Program-made: the position numbers and the translations under genes
The notes under the pieces: model-generated
Database searches by the model: none
Seen by the model: only the letters and a program-made list of their open reading frames with translations
What the model was told of the DNA's origin: nothing
Part shown: positions 20,559 through 26,788 of the stretch, piece after piece
Layout of the letters: every line of letters starts with the position of its first letter
Numbering within the stretch: position 1 is the first letter of the stretch
Source of the DNA: CAYWKL01 sp964459095
GTDB taxonomy: Bacteria > Patescibacteriota > Microgenomatia > Daviesbacterales > UBA10151
DNA length: 26,928 bases
NCBI GenBank assembly: GCA_964459095.1
Contig: CAYWKL010000012.1
Coordinates: 1-26,928 of the forward strand
Direction of reading: 5' to 3'

Positions 20559-21154
20559 CTGGTGGTACTGCACTTGCTGAATTTTATCTTCTGCATAGAT
20601 TGTCAGAGGATATAGATTTATTCTCTGAAGAAGAAGTAAATCCTAGTGCTATCGAGTCTTTTTTACAAACTGCAGCGCATAAGCTAGGTGTTTCCAAAGT
20701 TGTAAAACAAAACTATCTTGGATTATATACTTATATTCTCCAGTATGCTAACAATGAAAAATTAAAAGTTGATTTTAACTACTATCCTTTTCCTAAAGTT
20801 GAAAAAGGGATGTATTTTAAAAATTTAGAAGTAAGTAGTATGTATGATATTGCTGTTAATAAAATACATACCATAACTTCCAGATCAAGAGTTAGGGATT
20901 ATATTGATCTTTATTTGATTTTTAAACAAGTAAATCTTCCTCCCTTGGAATACTTACGCAAAATCCGTATTGATAGTCAGGCAAAATTTGATTGGCCGCT
21001 CGAGGTTAAAAACTTAGTAGCAGCTTTGCTTAAGGTAAAAGATCTAAAGGCTGAGGATTTCCCTAAAATGTTGGTTCCTCTCAATAGGCAAGATATGGAG
21101 AAATTTTTTCTTAATCTTGCCAAATCTTTAGAGAGCGACATTTTCAAAAGCTAA
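20471..21154 (+). CDS. AbiEii/AbiGii-family nucleotidyltransferase toxin
   Basis: A 227-aa protein. FYLTGGTALAEFYLLHRLSEDIDLFSEE is the signature of AbiEii/DUF1814 nucleotidyltransferases: GG for NTP binding and DxD (EDIDLF) for the metal. KVDFNYYPFPKV gives the third acidic residue, and MYDIAVNKIHTITSRSRVRDYIDLYLIF is the conserved K...RxxDxxDL block. AbiEii toxins transfer nucleotides, for instance to tRNA 3' ends, and act in phage defence or as type IV TA toxins. The start ATG lies in the LLWGK codons of the preceding gene, so translation is coupled through an 88-base overlap. Confidence 0.88.
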   Translation: MGKSILTSRQLDFLELAQAQKFIARKFYLTGGTALAEFYLLHRLSEDIDLFSEEEVNPSAIESFLQTAAHKLGVSKVVKQNYLGLYTYILQYANNEKLKVDFNYYPFPKVEKGMYFKNLEVSSMYDIAVNKIHTITSRSRVRDYIDLYLIFKQVNLPPLEYLRKIRIDSQAKFDWPLEVKNLVAALLKVKDLKAEDFPKMLVPLNRQDMEKFFLNLAKSLESDIFKS

Positions 21155-21228
21155 TTTTGCCAAACACATAGACTCCTTTAGAACCCACACAAATTCTTCA
21201 TTTACTATATAATTTAACTTGTACTGCC

Positions 21229-21675
21229 ATGAGACTTCTAGAAATATTCAAAGGAAAACAAGATAATACAGAACCTGATAAAAAGGAAGAGGTTAATATG
21301 GTAAATAAAGATCAGGTTCATGCGAAAGCAGACGAAGAGCTTACATCTGGAGTTGCTAAACATACAGGGCAGTCACTCAAGGAGGTTATTCCTCTCATAG
21401 CTCAAAGTCCTGATCTAGAGGTGCACAAAAGCGGAATACCACAATTTAGAGAAACCCCTAGAGTGACTCCAAAGCCATCTGCTGCGGTCCAAGTGGAAAA
21501 GCAAGCACCTTCAACGCTCCCACATGTAGGGGTTGTGACAAAAATTGTTGGTCAGGGAGCGAGAGATATCCAAAGAGGAGTTACTGGGGAACACATTGAA
21601 GAACCACCAAGCTTTCAGCCTGCAAAACCTGCTCTCGATCTTCATGCAGGAAGAACATTAGAGAAAACAGCTTAA
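21229..21675 (+). CDS. Pro/Glu-rich hypothetical protein upstream of TraG-like ATPase
   Basis: A 148-aa hydrophilic protein with no membrane helix and no domain I recognise. It is rich in Pro, Lys, Glu and Gln, with a helical middle (DEELTSGVAKHTGQSLKEVIPLIAQSP) and an extended C-terminal half, so it is probably a partly disordered adaptor. TATAAT at 21208-21213 lies 15 bases before the ATG; an in-frame ATG at 21298 after AGGAAGAGG is an alternative start. It ends two bases before the ATPase gene, so the two are co-translated, and it may be an accessory or substrate-linking factor of that machine. Confidence 0.6.
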   Translation: MRLLEIFKGKQDNTEPDKKEEVNMVNKDQVHAKADEELTSGVAKHTGQSLKEVIPLIAQSPDLEVHKSGIPQFRETPRVTPKPSAAVQVEKQAPSTLPHVGVVTKIVGQGARDIQRGVTGEHIEEPPSFQPAKPALDLHAGRTLEKTA

Positions 21676-21677
21676 AT

Positions 21678-24056
21678 ATGGAAGTACCAGAAGCAACAAC
21701 TGCTACCAATAATATAATCCAAGGGGGAGGGGCTGGTTTTGACCCAATGCAACTTGCTTTATATATTGGAGCTTTTTTGTTAGGTTTAGGATTTTTAGCT
21801 TTTTTAGGATTTTTTTTAATCCCTTTTTTAATTGGTTGGTATAAATATAGAGATAGAGAAAAAACCTCGCTAGAGTTTGTACTGCTTCAAGTTTCAGTCC
21901 CAAGGGGAAATGAGATTAAAATAGATGCTGCAGAGCAGCTTTTTTCTACATTTTATTCTTTGCGCACTGGTGGCGGATTTTTTGGATTTTTAACTCCTCA
22001 GCCGCACCTGTCCTTTGAAATTGTAGCTTTGAATGAATCTATTAAGTTTTATGTATCAATTCAAAAAAAATTCCAGGATTTAGTTGAAAAGCAAATTAAT
22101 GGAGCATACCCTGATGCCGAAATAAAAGAGGTGCAGGAATATAATATTTTCAGCGAAACAGGCCAGGTAGCTTTTTCTACTCTAACTTTAAAATCCTCGG
22201 ATTATTTTCCTATAAAAACTTTTAAAGAACTTCCAACAGATCCTTTGTCCTCAATTACCTCAGCTTTAGCAAAAATGCAGCCAGGGGAGGGAGCTGCAAT
22301 ACAGATGATTTTATCCCCAGCTGATAATAAGTGGAAGAATGCTGGAAAGTCCTTTTTAAAAAAAGAAAAAGACCCAGGAACAGGAGATAAACCAAAAGCT
22401 CCTCCTGATGCAAAGCAGCTTGAGGCTGTTGAGACAAAGGTTAGTAAGCCTGGATTTAATATAGTTATAAGGCTTGTTGTTTCAAGTTCTTCAAAAGAGG
22501 CTGCAAAAGCTCATTTATCTAATATCCGCTCTAGCTTTGAGCAATTCTCTGGTCCATATAACGGGTTCACAGCAGGTAAAATACGCTCTGAAAAAGGGTT
22601 TATGGTTGATTTTGTTTATAGGTATACGCCCCGTTTTGATAAGACGCCAGTTCTCTCACCTGATGAAATAGCAACTGTTTATCATTTCCCAAATAAATCA
22701 GTTGAAACACCTTTTATTGCCTGGCTTCCTGCGCGTCACGCGCCAGCTTCAGAAAAAATCCCAACAGAAGGGTTGTATTTGGGAAAATCCATTTTCAGAG
22801 GGAATCAGCGGCCTGTGTTTATCTCTGATACAGACAGGCAGCGTCACATGTATATTATTGGAAGAACAGGTGTAGGCAAGTCCCAATTTCTACTTACTCT
22901 AGCATACCAAGATGTTATGGCAGGAAAAGGCATTGCTTTTGTTGACCCGCACGGGGACGCAGCTGAAGAGCTTTTGAATTTAATTCCACCCAATAGAGCT
23001 CAAGATGTAATTTATTGGGATCCATCAGATATTGAACGGCCTTTTGGAATGAACATGCTTGAGTTTGAAACTGAGCAACAAAAACACTTTGTCGTTGAAT
23101 CAATAATTGGGCTTTTATATAAGCTTTATGACCCTAATCACACAGGTATTATTGGGCCAAGACTTGAGCATGCTGTTAGAAACTGTTTGCTTACTGTTAT
23201 GAGTAAACCTGGTGGCACTTTAATTGAGGTAGTTAGAGTTTTAACTGACACTGAATTTGTTAAAGAGCTTTTACCTTTAGTTGAGGATCCTTTGGTTAGA
23301 CGATACTGGACAGATCAGATTGCTCAAACAACAGATTTTCACAAATCAGAAACTCTAGATTATTTTGTATCTAAATTTGGGAAATTTGTAACAAATATGA
23401 TGATAAGAAACATAATCGGTCAATCTAAACCTTCTTTTTCGCTAAGGCAAGTTATGGATGAGGGAAAAATTTTAATTGTTAATTTATCAAAAGGAAAAAT
23501 GGGGGAGGATAATTCTAACTTTTTAGGGCTTGTTTTAGTTCCTAGGATCCTAGCTTCAGCAATGTCTAGGGCAGATATGCCTGAGGCAGCGAGAAAAGAT
23601 TTTTACCTTTATGTTGATGAGTTTCAAAACTTTGCAACAGATAGCTTTGCAAGCATTCTGTCTGAGGCTAGAAAATATAGGTTAAATTTAATTGTTGCAA
23701 ATCAGTTTATTGGCCAAATTGATGAGAATATTAAAAATGCTATTTTTGGAAATGTTGGTTCTGTTTTGGCTTACAGAGTTGGTGTAACTGATGCCAACTT
23801 CCTGCAACATGAGTTTGCTCCTGTTTTTAATGAGCAGGATTTGGTAAATGTTGAGGCAAACACCCTTTATGTTAAAACTCAAGTCAAAGGTGAGCCTATT
23901 CCTCCGTTTTCTTTAAATGTATGGAAGGATATGAAAGCCTGGTATGGGATGATGAGGCCGGATATTGGAAGGGCAATAAAAGAGCTTTCAAGGCTTACTT
24001 ATGGTAGGGATAAAAAAACAGTTGAGGCAGAAATCTCCCAAAGAGCAAAATTATAA
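21678..24056 (+). CDS. TraG/VirD4-HerA-like membrane ATPase
   Basis: A 792-aa protein. Residues 26-55 are one or two membrane helices; residues 60-330 are a beta-rich region of the kind found in DUF87-type proteins of CPR genomes. The motor domain has GRTGVGKSQ (Walker A, 395-403), FVDPHGD, and FYLYVDEFQNF (Walker B, near 640-650), with LIVNLSKGKMGEDNSNFLGLVLV before it and NQFIGQIDENIKNAIFGNVGS after it, as in TraM-recognition/TraG and HerA-like hexameric ATPases. It should form a ring at the inner membrane that moves DNA or protein. No relaxase, VirB or pilin gene is near, so conjugation is not shown; a housekeeping export or DNA-uptake role is equally possible. Confidence 0.88.
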   Translation: MEVPEATTATNNIIQGGGAGFDPMQLALYIGAFLLGLGFLAFLGFFLIPFLIGWYKYRDREKTSLEFVLLQVSVPRGNEIKIDAAEQLFSTFYSLRTGGGFFGFLTPQPHLSFEIVALNESIKFYVSIQKKFQDLVEKQINGAYPDAEIKEVQEYNIFSETGQVAFSTLTLKSSDYFPIKTFKELPTDPLSSITSALAKMQPGEGAAIQMILSPADNKWKNAGKSFLKKEKDPGTGDKPKAPPDAKQLEAVETKVSKPGFNIVIRLVVSSSSKEAAKAHLSNIRSSFEQFSGPYNGFTAGKIRSEKGFMVDFVYRYTPRFDKTPVLSPDEIATVYHFPNKSVETPFIAWLPARHAPASEKIPTEGLYLGKSIFRGNQRPVFISDTDRQRHMYIIGRTGVGKSQFLLTLAYQDVMAGKGIAFVDPHGDAAEELLNLIPPNRAQDVIYWDPSDIERPFGMNMLEFETEQQKHFVVESIIGLLYKLYDPNHTGIIGPRLEHAVRNCLLTVMSKPGGTLIEVVRVLTDTEFVKELLPLVEDPLVRRYWTDQIAQTTDFHKSETLDYFVSKFGKFVTNMMIRNIIGQSKPSFSLRQVMDEGKILIVNLSKGKMGEDNSNFLGLVLVPRILASAMSRADMPEAARKDFYLYVDEFQNFATDSFASILSEARKYRLNLIVANQFIGQIDENIKNAIFGNVGSVLAYRVGVTDANFLQHEFAPVFNEQDLVNVEANTLYVKTQVKGEPIPPFSLNVWKDMKAWYGMMRPDIGRAIKELSRLTYGRDKKTVEAEISQRAKL

Positions 24057-24065
24057 GTACACTTT

Positions 24066-24074
24066 TGGTATAAT
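24066..24074 (+). promoter_or_regulatory. Extended -10 promoter of tRNA-Ile
   Basis: TGGTATAAT ends 13 bases before the mature tRNA 5' end. No clear -35. It overlaps nothing else and starts ten bases after the ATPase stop. Confidence 0.6.
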
Positions 24075-24087
24075 TAGCCACTGAGAT

Positions 24088-24160
24088 GGGCGGATGGTGT
24101 AATGGTTAACACAAATGTCTTATACACATTCGAGTCCTGGTTCGAGTCCAGGTCCGCCCA
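24088..24160 (+). tRNA. tRNA-Ile with UAU anticodon
   Basis: A full 73-base cloverleaf. Acceptor GGGCGGA/TCCGCCC with discriminator A; D stem GTGT/ACAC; anticodon stem AATGT/ACATT with loop CTTATAC, anticodon TAT at 24121-24123; five-base variable loop; T stem CCTGG/CCAGG with loop TTCGAGT. All stems pair fully. CCA is not encoded (the next bases are CAC). UAU reads AUA. Most bacteria read AUA with a CAU tRNA whose C34 is changed to lysidine by TilS, so a genomic UAU anticodon is uncommon in bacteria. Confidence 0.88.
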
Positions 24161-24170
24161 CACTTAAAAG

Positions 24171-24178
24171 GAGGTGAT
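24171..24178 (+). promoter_or_regulatory. Strong Shine-Dalgarno site that fixes a TTG start
   Basis: GAGGTGAT (with a preceding G, GGAGGTGAT) ends five bases before the TTG at 24184. No ATG or GTG is suitably placed, so TTG is the start. Confidence 0.75.
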
Positions 24179-24183
24179 AATTT

Positions 24184-24432
24184 TTGGATAAGCCTATTGG
24201 TAAAGTTACCCACTACTATGACAAATTAGGAGTAGCTATTATTGACCTTGATTCTAAAGGGTTAAGTTTGGGGCAAGAGCTAAAATTTAAAAAAGCAGAT
24301 GAAGAATTTACTCAAAAGGTTTCCTCTCTTCAGATAGACCACAAAGAGGTAGAAGAGGTCAAAAAAGGAGATTCATTTGGTTTAAAAGTAGATAGACCCA
24401 CCAAACCAGGAACTCTAGTATATCTAGTTTAG
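24184..24432 (+). CDS. EF-Tu domain-2-like small protein
   Basis: An 82-aa beta-barrel protein starting at TTG after a strong ribosome site. KPIGKVTHYYDKLGVAIIDL, LSLGQELKFKK, KVSSLQIDHKEVEEVKKGDSFGLKVDR match the second (oligonucleotide/translation-factor) domain of EF-Tu-like GTPases and U32-peptidase C-terminal barrels. CPR genomes often carry such stand-alone proteins annotated as translation elongation factor-like. There is no GTPase domain. It lies 23 bases after tRNA-Ile and could be co-transcribed with it; a role with RNA is a reasonable guess. It ends in a four-base tail-to-tail overlap with the recombinase gene. Confidence 0.8.
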   Translation: MDKPIGKVTHYYDKLGVAIIDLDSKGLSLGQELKFKKADEEFTQKVSSLQIDHKEVEEVKKGDSFGLKVDRPTKPGTLVYLV

Positions 24433-25298
24433 AGTTCTTCTAGCTTTACTTTACTCTCATTAGTTCTGCCTTGGATAAATTGAAGGTATCTCTCAGTTGT
24501 AGATACTCTTTTGTGGCCAGCCAGCCTTGAAATTAAAGTTAAAGATGTACCTGTAGCTAAGTGGTGGGCAACCCAAGTGTGCCTAAGATCATTTACTTTA
24601 GCCTCTTTTATCCCCCCAATCTTAAAATACCTATCTATTGCAGTTCTTATATTTCTAACCAGTAGCGGTCTTCCTGTTTTAGTCACAAAAAGGGCCCTAT
24701 TTGTGGATTTTGGTCTAATTTCTAAATATTTCTTAACAGCCTCAACAGCAGGCTTATTCAAGGGGATAGTGCGCTCTACAGCACCTTCTGCCTGGGGAAC
24801 ATGCAAAGTTGGAGCTTCATCATTTAAATCTAGGTCCTCAATTTTAAGCTGTGCAAGCTCACCAATTCTGATACCTGTTTGAAGCAGGAGCTCAATAACT
24901 GCATAAATTCTAAGGTCAGATCTTGCGGCATCTCTTAAGGCTCTATATTCAATTTTTGATAAAATTCTTGGTGGTTTATTCTCAAATTTAGGGTGTTCAA
25001 GTGCTCCTGCTGGATCATTTTCAGATAGATTATTACTCTTTAGGAATTTAAAAAAAGTTTTTGTGGAATTTGTTTTTCTGGAGATTGATTTTGCTGTGTA
25101 ACCTTCTTTTGAGAGTTTGAGCATGAATTCATTCAAATCTTCAGTTGTTACCTCATCAGCGCTCTTTCTCCCTTTATTAAGAAGGAAAGATACAAGTTGA
25201 TCAATGTCTTTACCGTAAGCTAGAATAGTAGCGGAGGCTCTTGATTTACCTTTTAAGTGCTCAACAAACTGTTTGTGAGCATCACGTAAATCTATCAT
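24429..25298 (-). CDS. Xer-like tyrosine recombinase with altered catalytic box
   Basis: A 289-aa protein. Residues 5-105 are a SAM-like core-binding domain; 112-285 the catalytic domain. TGIRIGEL gives Arg144, LAGH gives His262 and TERYL the nucleophile Tyr271. The box II motif, normally HxxR, is NDLR (Asn236, Arg239), and the hairpin before IPL reads QAEGAVERTIPL without the catalytic Lys found in XerC/D (GKGxKxR). It is probably still a DNA strand-exchange enzyme for chromosome dimer resolution or integration, perhaps with changed chemistry. The start at 25298 is nine bases after a -10 box; a longer frame upstream overlaps the promoter. Confidence 0.85.
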   Translation of the reverse strand: MIDLRDAHKQFVEHLKGKSRASATILAYGKDIDQLVSFLLNKGRKSADEVTTEDLNEFMLKLSKEGYTAKSISRKTNSTKTFFKFLKSNNLSENDPAGALEHPKFENKPPRILSKIEYRALRDAARSDLRIYAVIELLLQTGIRIGELAQLKIEDLDLNDEAPTLHVPQAEGAVERTIPLNKPAVEAVKKYLEIRPKSTNRALFVTKTGRPLLVRNIRTAIDRYFKIGGIKEAKVNDLRHTWVAHHLATGTSLTLISRLAGHKRVSTTERYLQFIQGRTNESKVKLEEL

Positions 25299-25307
25299 AT
25301 ATCCCAT

Positions 25308-25337
25308 ATAATATATACAAAGGCTATAAAAAGTCAA
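25308..25337 (-). promoter_or_regulatory. Promoter of the tyrosine recombinase gene
   Basis: On the minus strand TTGACT (25337-25332), 18 bases, TATTAT (25313-25308), nine bases, ATG at 25298. TATATT with a 16-base spacer is an alternative reading of the -10 box. Confidence 0.65.
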
Positions 25338-25353
25338 GTACCTTTTTCAGAAT

Positions 25354-25707
25354 ATGAGGAAAAAATTAGTCATTTTCGTAGCCATAATTATAGTAATTAT
25401 TATTCTTATTAGCCTCATAAGACAAATTTCAGAGGCTGTTAAAAAAGGAGAGAGATTAGAAAAGTCAGCTGCTGATCTTTTTAAACTACAGGAAGAAAAT
25501 AAAGAACTTAAAAAAAAGCTTTCTGAGACAGAAGATACTTCCTTTCTAGAGGAACAAGCAAGAAATAAGCTAAATATGGCAAGAAGTAGTGAAACCGTGG
25601 TTATTATCCCTGATGAGGAGATAAAAAGGGTATTGGAGGCAGGGAAACCTAAAAAAAAGATTAATTTACCTAACTATCAAGGCTGGTTGAGATTATTTAT
25701 ACATTAA
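25354..25707 (+). CDS. FtsB/DivIC-family septum formation protein
   Basis: A 117-aa bitopic membrane protein. A short basic N-terminus (MRKK) precedes one membrane helix (about 5-24). A coiled coil of charged heptads follows (ISEAVKKGERLEKSAADLFKLQEENKELKKKLSETED), then the FtsB/DivIC-like FLEEQARNKLNMARSSETVVIIP, in which exARxxLxMxxxGE is the family's hallmark. It should join FtsL and FtsQ/DivIB-like partners at the division site. It is divergent from the recombinase gene. The promoter for the initiator tRNA lies inside its last codons. Confidence 0.85.
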   Translation: MRKKLVIFVAIIIVIIILISLIRQISEAVKKGERLEKSAADLFKLQEENKELKKKLSETEDTSFLEEQARNKLNMARSSETVVIIPDEEIKRVLEAGKPKKKINLPNYQGWLRLFIH

Positions 25708-25715
25708 AGTATAAT
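25687..25715 (+). promoter_or_regulatory. Promoter of initiator tRNA
   Basis: TTGAGA (25687-25692), exactly 17 bases, TATAAT (25710-25715), five bases before the tRNA 5' end. The -35 lies within the FtsB-like coding sequence. Confidence 0.8.
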
Positions 25716-25720
25716 TCCTT

Positions 25721-25792
25721 CGCGGGGTAGAGCAGTGGTAGCTCGTGAGGCTCATAATCTCAAGGTCAGTGGTTCGAATCCACTCCCCGCAA
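25721..25792 (+). tRNA. Initiator tRNA-fMet with atypical anticodon stem
   Basis: A 72-base cloverleaf with CAT anticodon (25753-25755). Initiator hallmarks: C1.A72 mismatch at the end of the acceptor stem (CGCGGGG/CCCCGCA) and A11:U24 in the D stem (GAGC/GCTC). The anticodon stem TGAGG/TCTCA gives A29-U41, G30-C40 and a G31.U39 wobble in place of the near-universal three G:C pairs. The T arm is AGTGG-TTCGAAT-CCACT. The discriminator is A and CCA is not encoded. The gene is followed at once by a palindromic repeat (25793-25820). Confidence 0.93.
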
Positions 25793-25820
25793 CACTTCGA
25801 CTCGCTTCGCTCGCTCAGTG
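25793..25820. repeat. Dispersed palindrome abutting tRNA-fMet 3' end
   Basis: CACTTCGACTCGC...GCTCGCTCAGTG begins at the base after the tRNA discriminator. CACT/AGTG and GCTTCGC/GCTCGC-like inner parts form a hairpin. Same family as 765-800 and 1303-1324. It could act as the 3' processing or termination signal of the tRNA transcript, or mark the tRNA end as an insertion point. Confidence 0.65.
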
Positions 25821-25853
25821 CAGGCACCTTAACTCCATGTTAAACTAATTTTA

Positions 25854-26105
25854 ATGTGGTTTGTTTATATACTTTTGTGCGAAGGTGACGCTCTTTATAC
25901 TGGAGCTACCAATAACTTAGAAAAAAGGTTTTTAGAGCATAAAAATGGCAAAGGGGGAAGATATACAAGATCACACAAACCTGTAAAACTAATCTACTCA
26001 GAACAGTTTAATACCCAATCAGAAGCCCTAAAAAGAGAAAGCCAAATAAAAGGATGGAGTAGGGAGAGGAAAATAAGGATTCTAGGATTGAAATTCACCC
26101 CATAG
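25854..26105 (+). CDS. GIY-YIG domain endonuclease-like protein
   Basis: An 83-aa protein that is a complete minimal GIY-YIG domain of the YhbQ/UPF0213 group: MWFVYILLCEGDALYTGATNNLEKRFLEHKNG holds the two motif strands (V-Y-I and Y-T-G) and Arg25, and SEALKRESQIKGWSRERKIRIL holds the catalytic Glu helix. Members of this group are small structure-specific or uncharacterised nucleases and are common in CPR genomes. No partner domain is attached. It is monocistronic, after the initiator tRNA and its palindrome. Confidence 0.88.
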   Translation: MWFVYILLCEGDALYTGATNNLEKRFLEHKNGKGGRYTRSHKPVKLIYSEQFNTQSEALKRESQIKGWSRERKIRILGLKFTP

Positions 26106-26106
26106 T

Positions 26107-26135
26107 TTGACTCAGTATTCAAATTAGTTTATAAT
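26107..26135 (+). promoter_or_regulatory. Near-consensus promoter of the orphan at 26146
   Basis: TTGACT (26107-26112), 17 bases, perfect TATAAT (26130-26135), ten bases, ATG at 26146. One of the best promoters in the window; the leader would be about four bases. Confidence 0.85.
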
Positions 26136-26145
26136 ACTCTTAAAT

Positions 26146-26769
26146 ATGTCAGAATTTAGGGTTTCTTTAGAGGGAGCAGGTGTAACTTTAGACGATGCTA
26201 TTAGAGAGAGTAGATACCAAGCATTTTTAGAACAACCAGACAATCTTATAGATGCTATAACTAGTTTGGCAGTTCCTGCAGAGGCAAAAGCAAAATTAGA
26301 GAAATATCGTATATCTAGACCCCTGTATCACATGTTAAAATTAATGGCTCCAGGACGATCAAATGAAGAGAATCGTTTTGGACTAACATTCCTCGATCAC
26401 TTTGATAGTTTGTATAATGATTTGTCGAAAGAAAGTAAAGATGCGGCAATACGAGTATCTGCGGTTATAAGTAGTGAAGGAATGAGTACGCGTATGTGGT
26501 GGACAGTTGGCCCCTACCTACAATCGGCATTAGTACAAAATGGCATACAAGAGCAAGAAGCTTTTAAAAGAGTTCTAATGTGGGCCGATCATGGTCAAGA
26601 GTTAGTTGATATTAAACAGGAAGGAGTAGTTCTGCCGGGACTCCAGATCTTTAATGATCTATCTGAAGCAACTGGTGCAAATTATACTTATGTGTTGAGT
26701 ACAAATCCTCAGGGACCATCGCATATCCTAACCAAACATATTGCAGGGCAGCTTGCTCAATTTATATAA
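26146..26769 (+). CDS. Hypothetical protein, 207 aa
   Basis: I do not recognise this protein. It is soluble and mostly helical, with no membrane helix or Cys cluster. Notable segments are SLEGAGVTLDDAIRESRYQAFLEQPDNLIDAI at the N-terminus, a central RMWWTVGPYLQSALVQNGIQEQEAFKRVLMWADHGQEL and a C-terminal SEATGANYTYVLSTNPQGPSHILTKHIAG. A near-consensus promoter predicts strong expression. Codon and residue use resemble the orphan at 6311 and the N-terminal part of the HAD protein at 14918. Confidence 0.7.
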   Translation: MSEFRVSLEGAGVTLDDAIRESRYQAFLEQPDNLIDAITSLAVPAEAKAKLEKYRISRPLYHMLKLMAPGRSNEENRFGLTFLDHFDSLYNDLSKESKDAAIRVSAVISSEGMSTRMWWTVGPYLQSALVQNGIQEQEAFKRVLMWADHGQELVDIKQEGVVLPGLQIFNDLSEATGANYTYVLSTNPQGPSHILTKHIAGQLAQFI

Positions 26770-26788
26770 AATAATTTCTGCAAAAGTT

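Noticed and set aside
21678..24056. An integrative conjugative element
   Set aside because: The TraG-like ATPase has no relaxase, VirB4, VirB6 or pilin neighbours, and the recombinase at 24429-25298 looks Xer-like and has no flanking attachment repeats.
25299..25337. N-terminal extension of the recombinase (extra 13 residues)
   Set aside because: The extension would be coded by the promoter region itself; the ATG at 25298 gives the usual Xer N-terminus.
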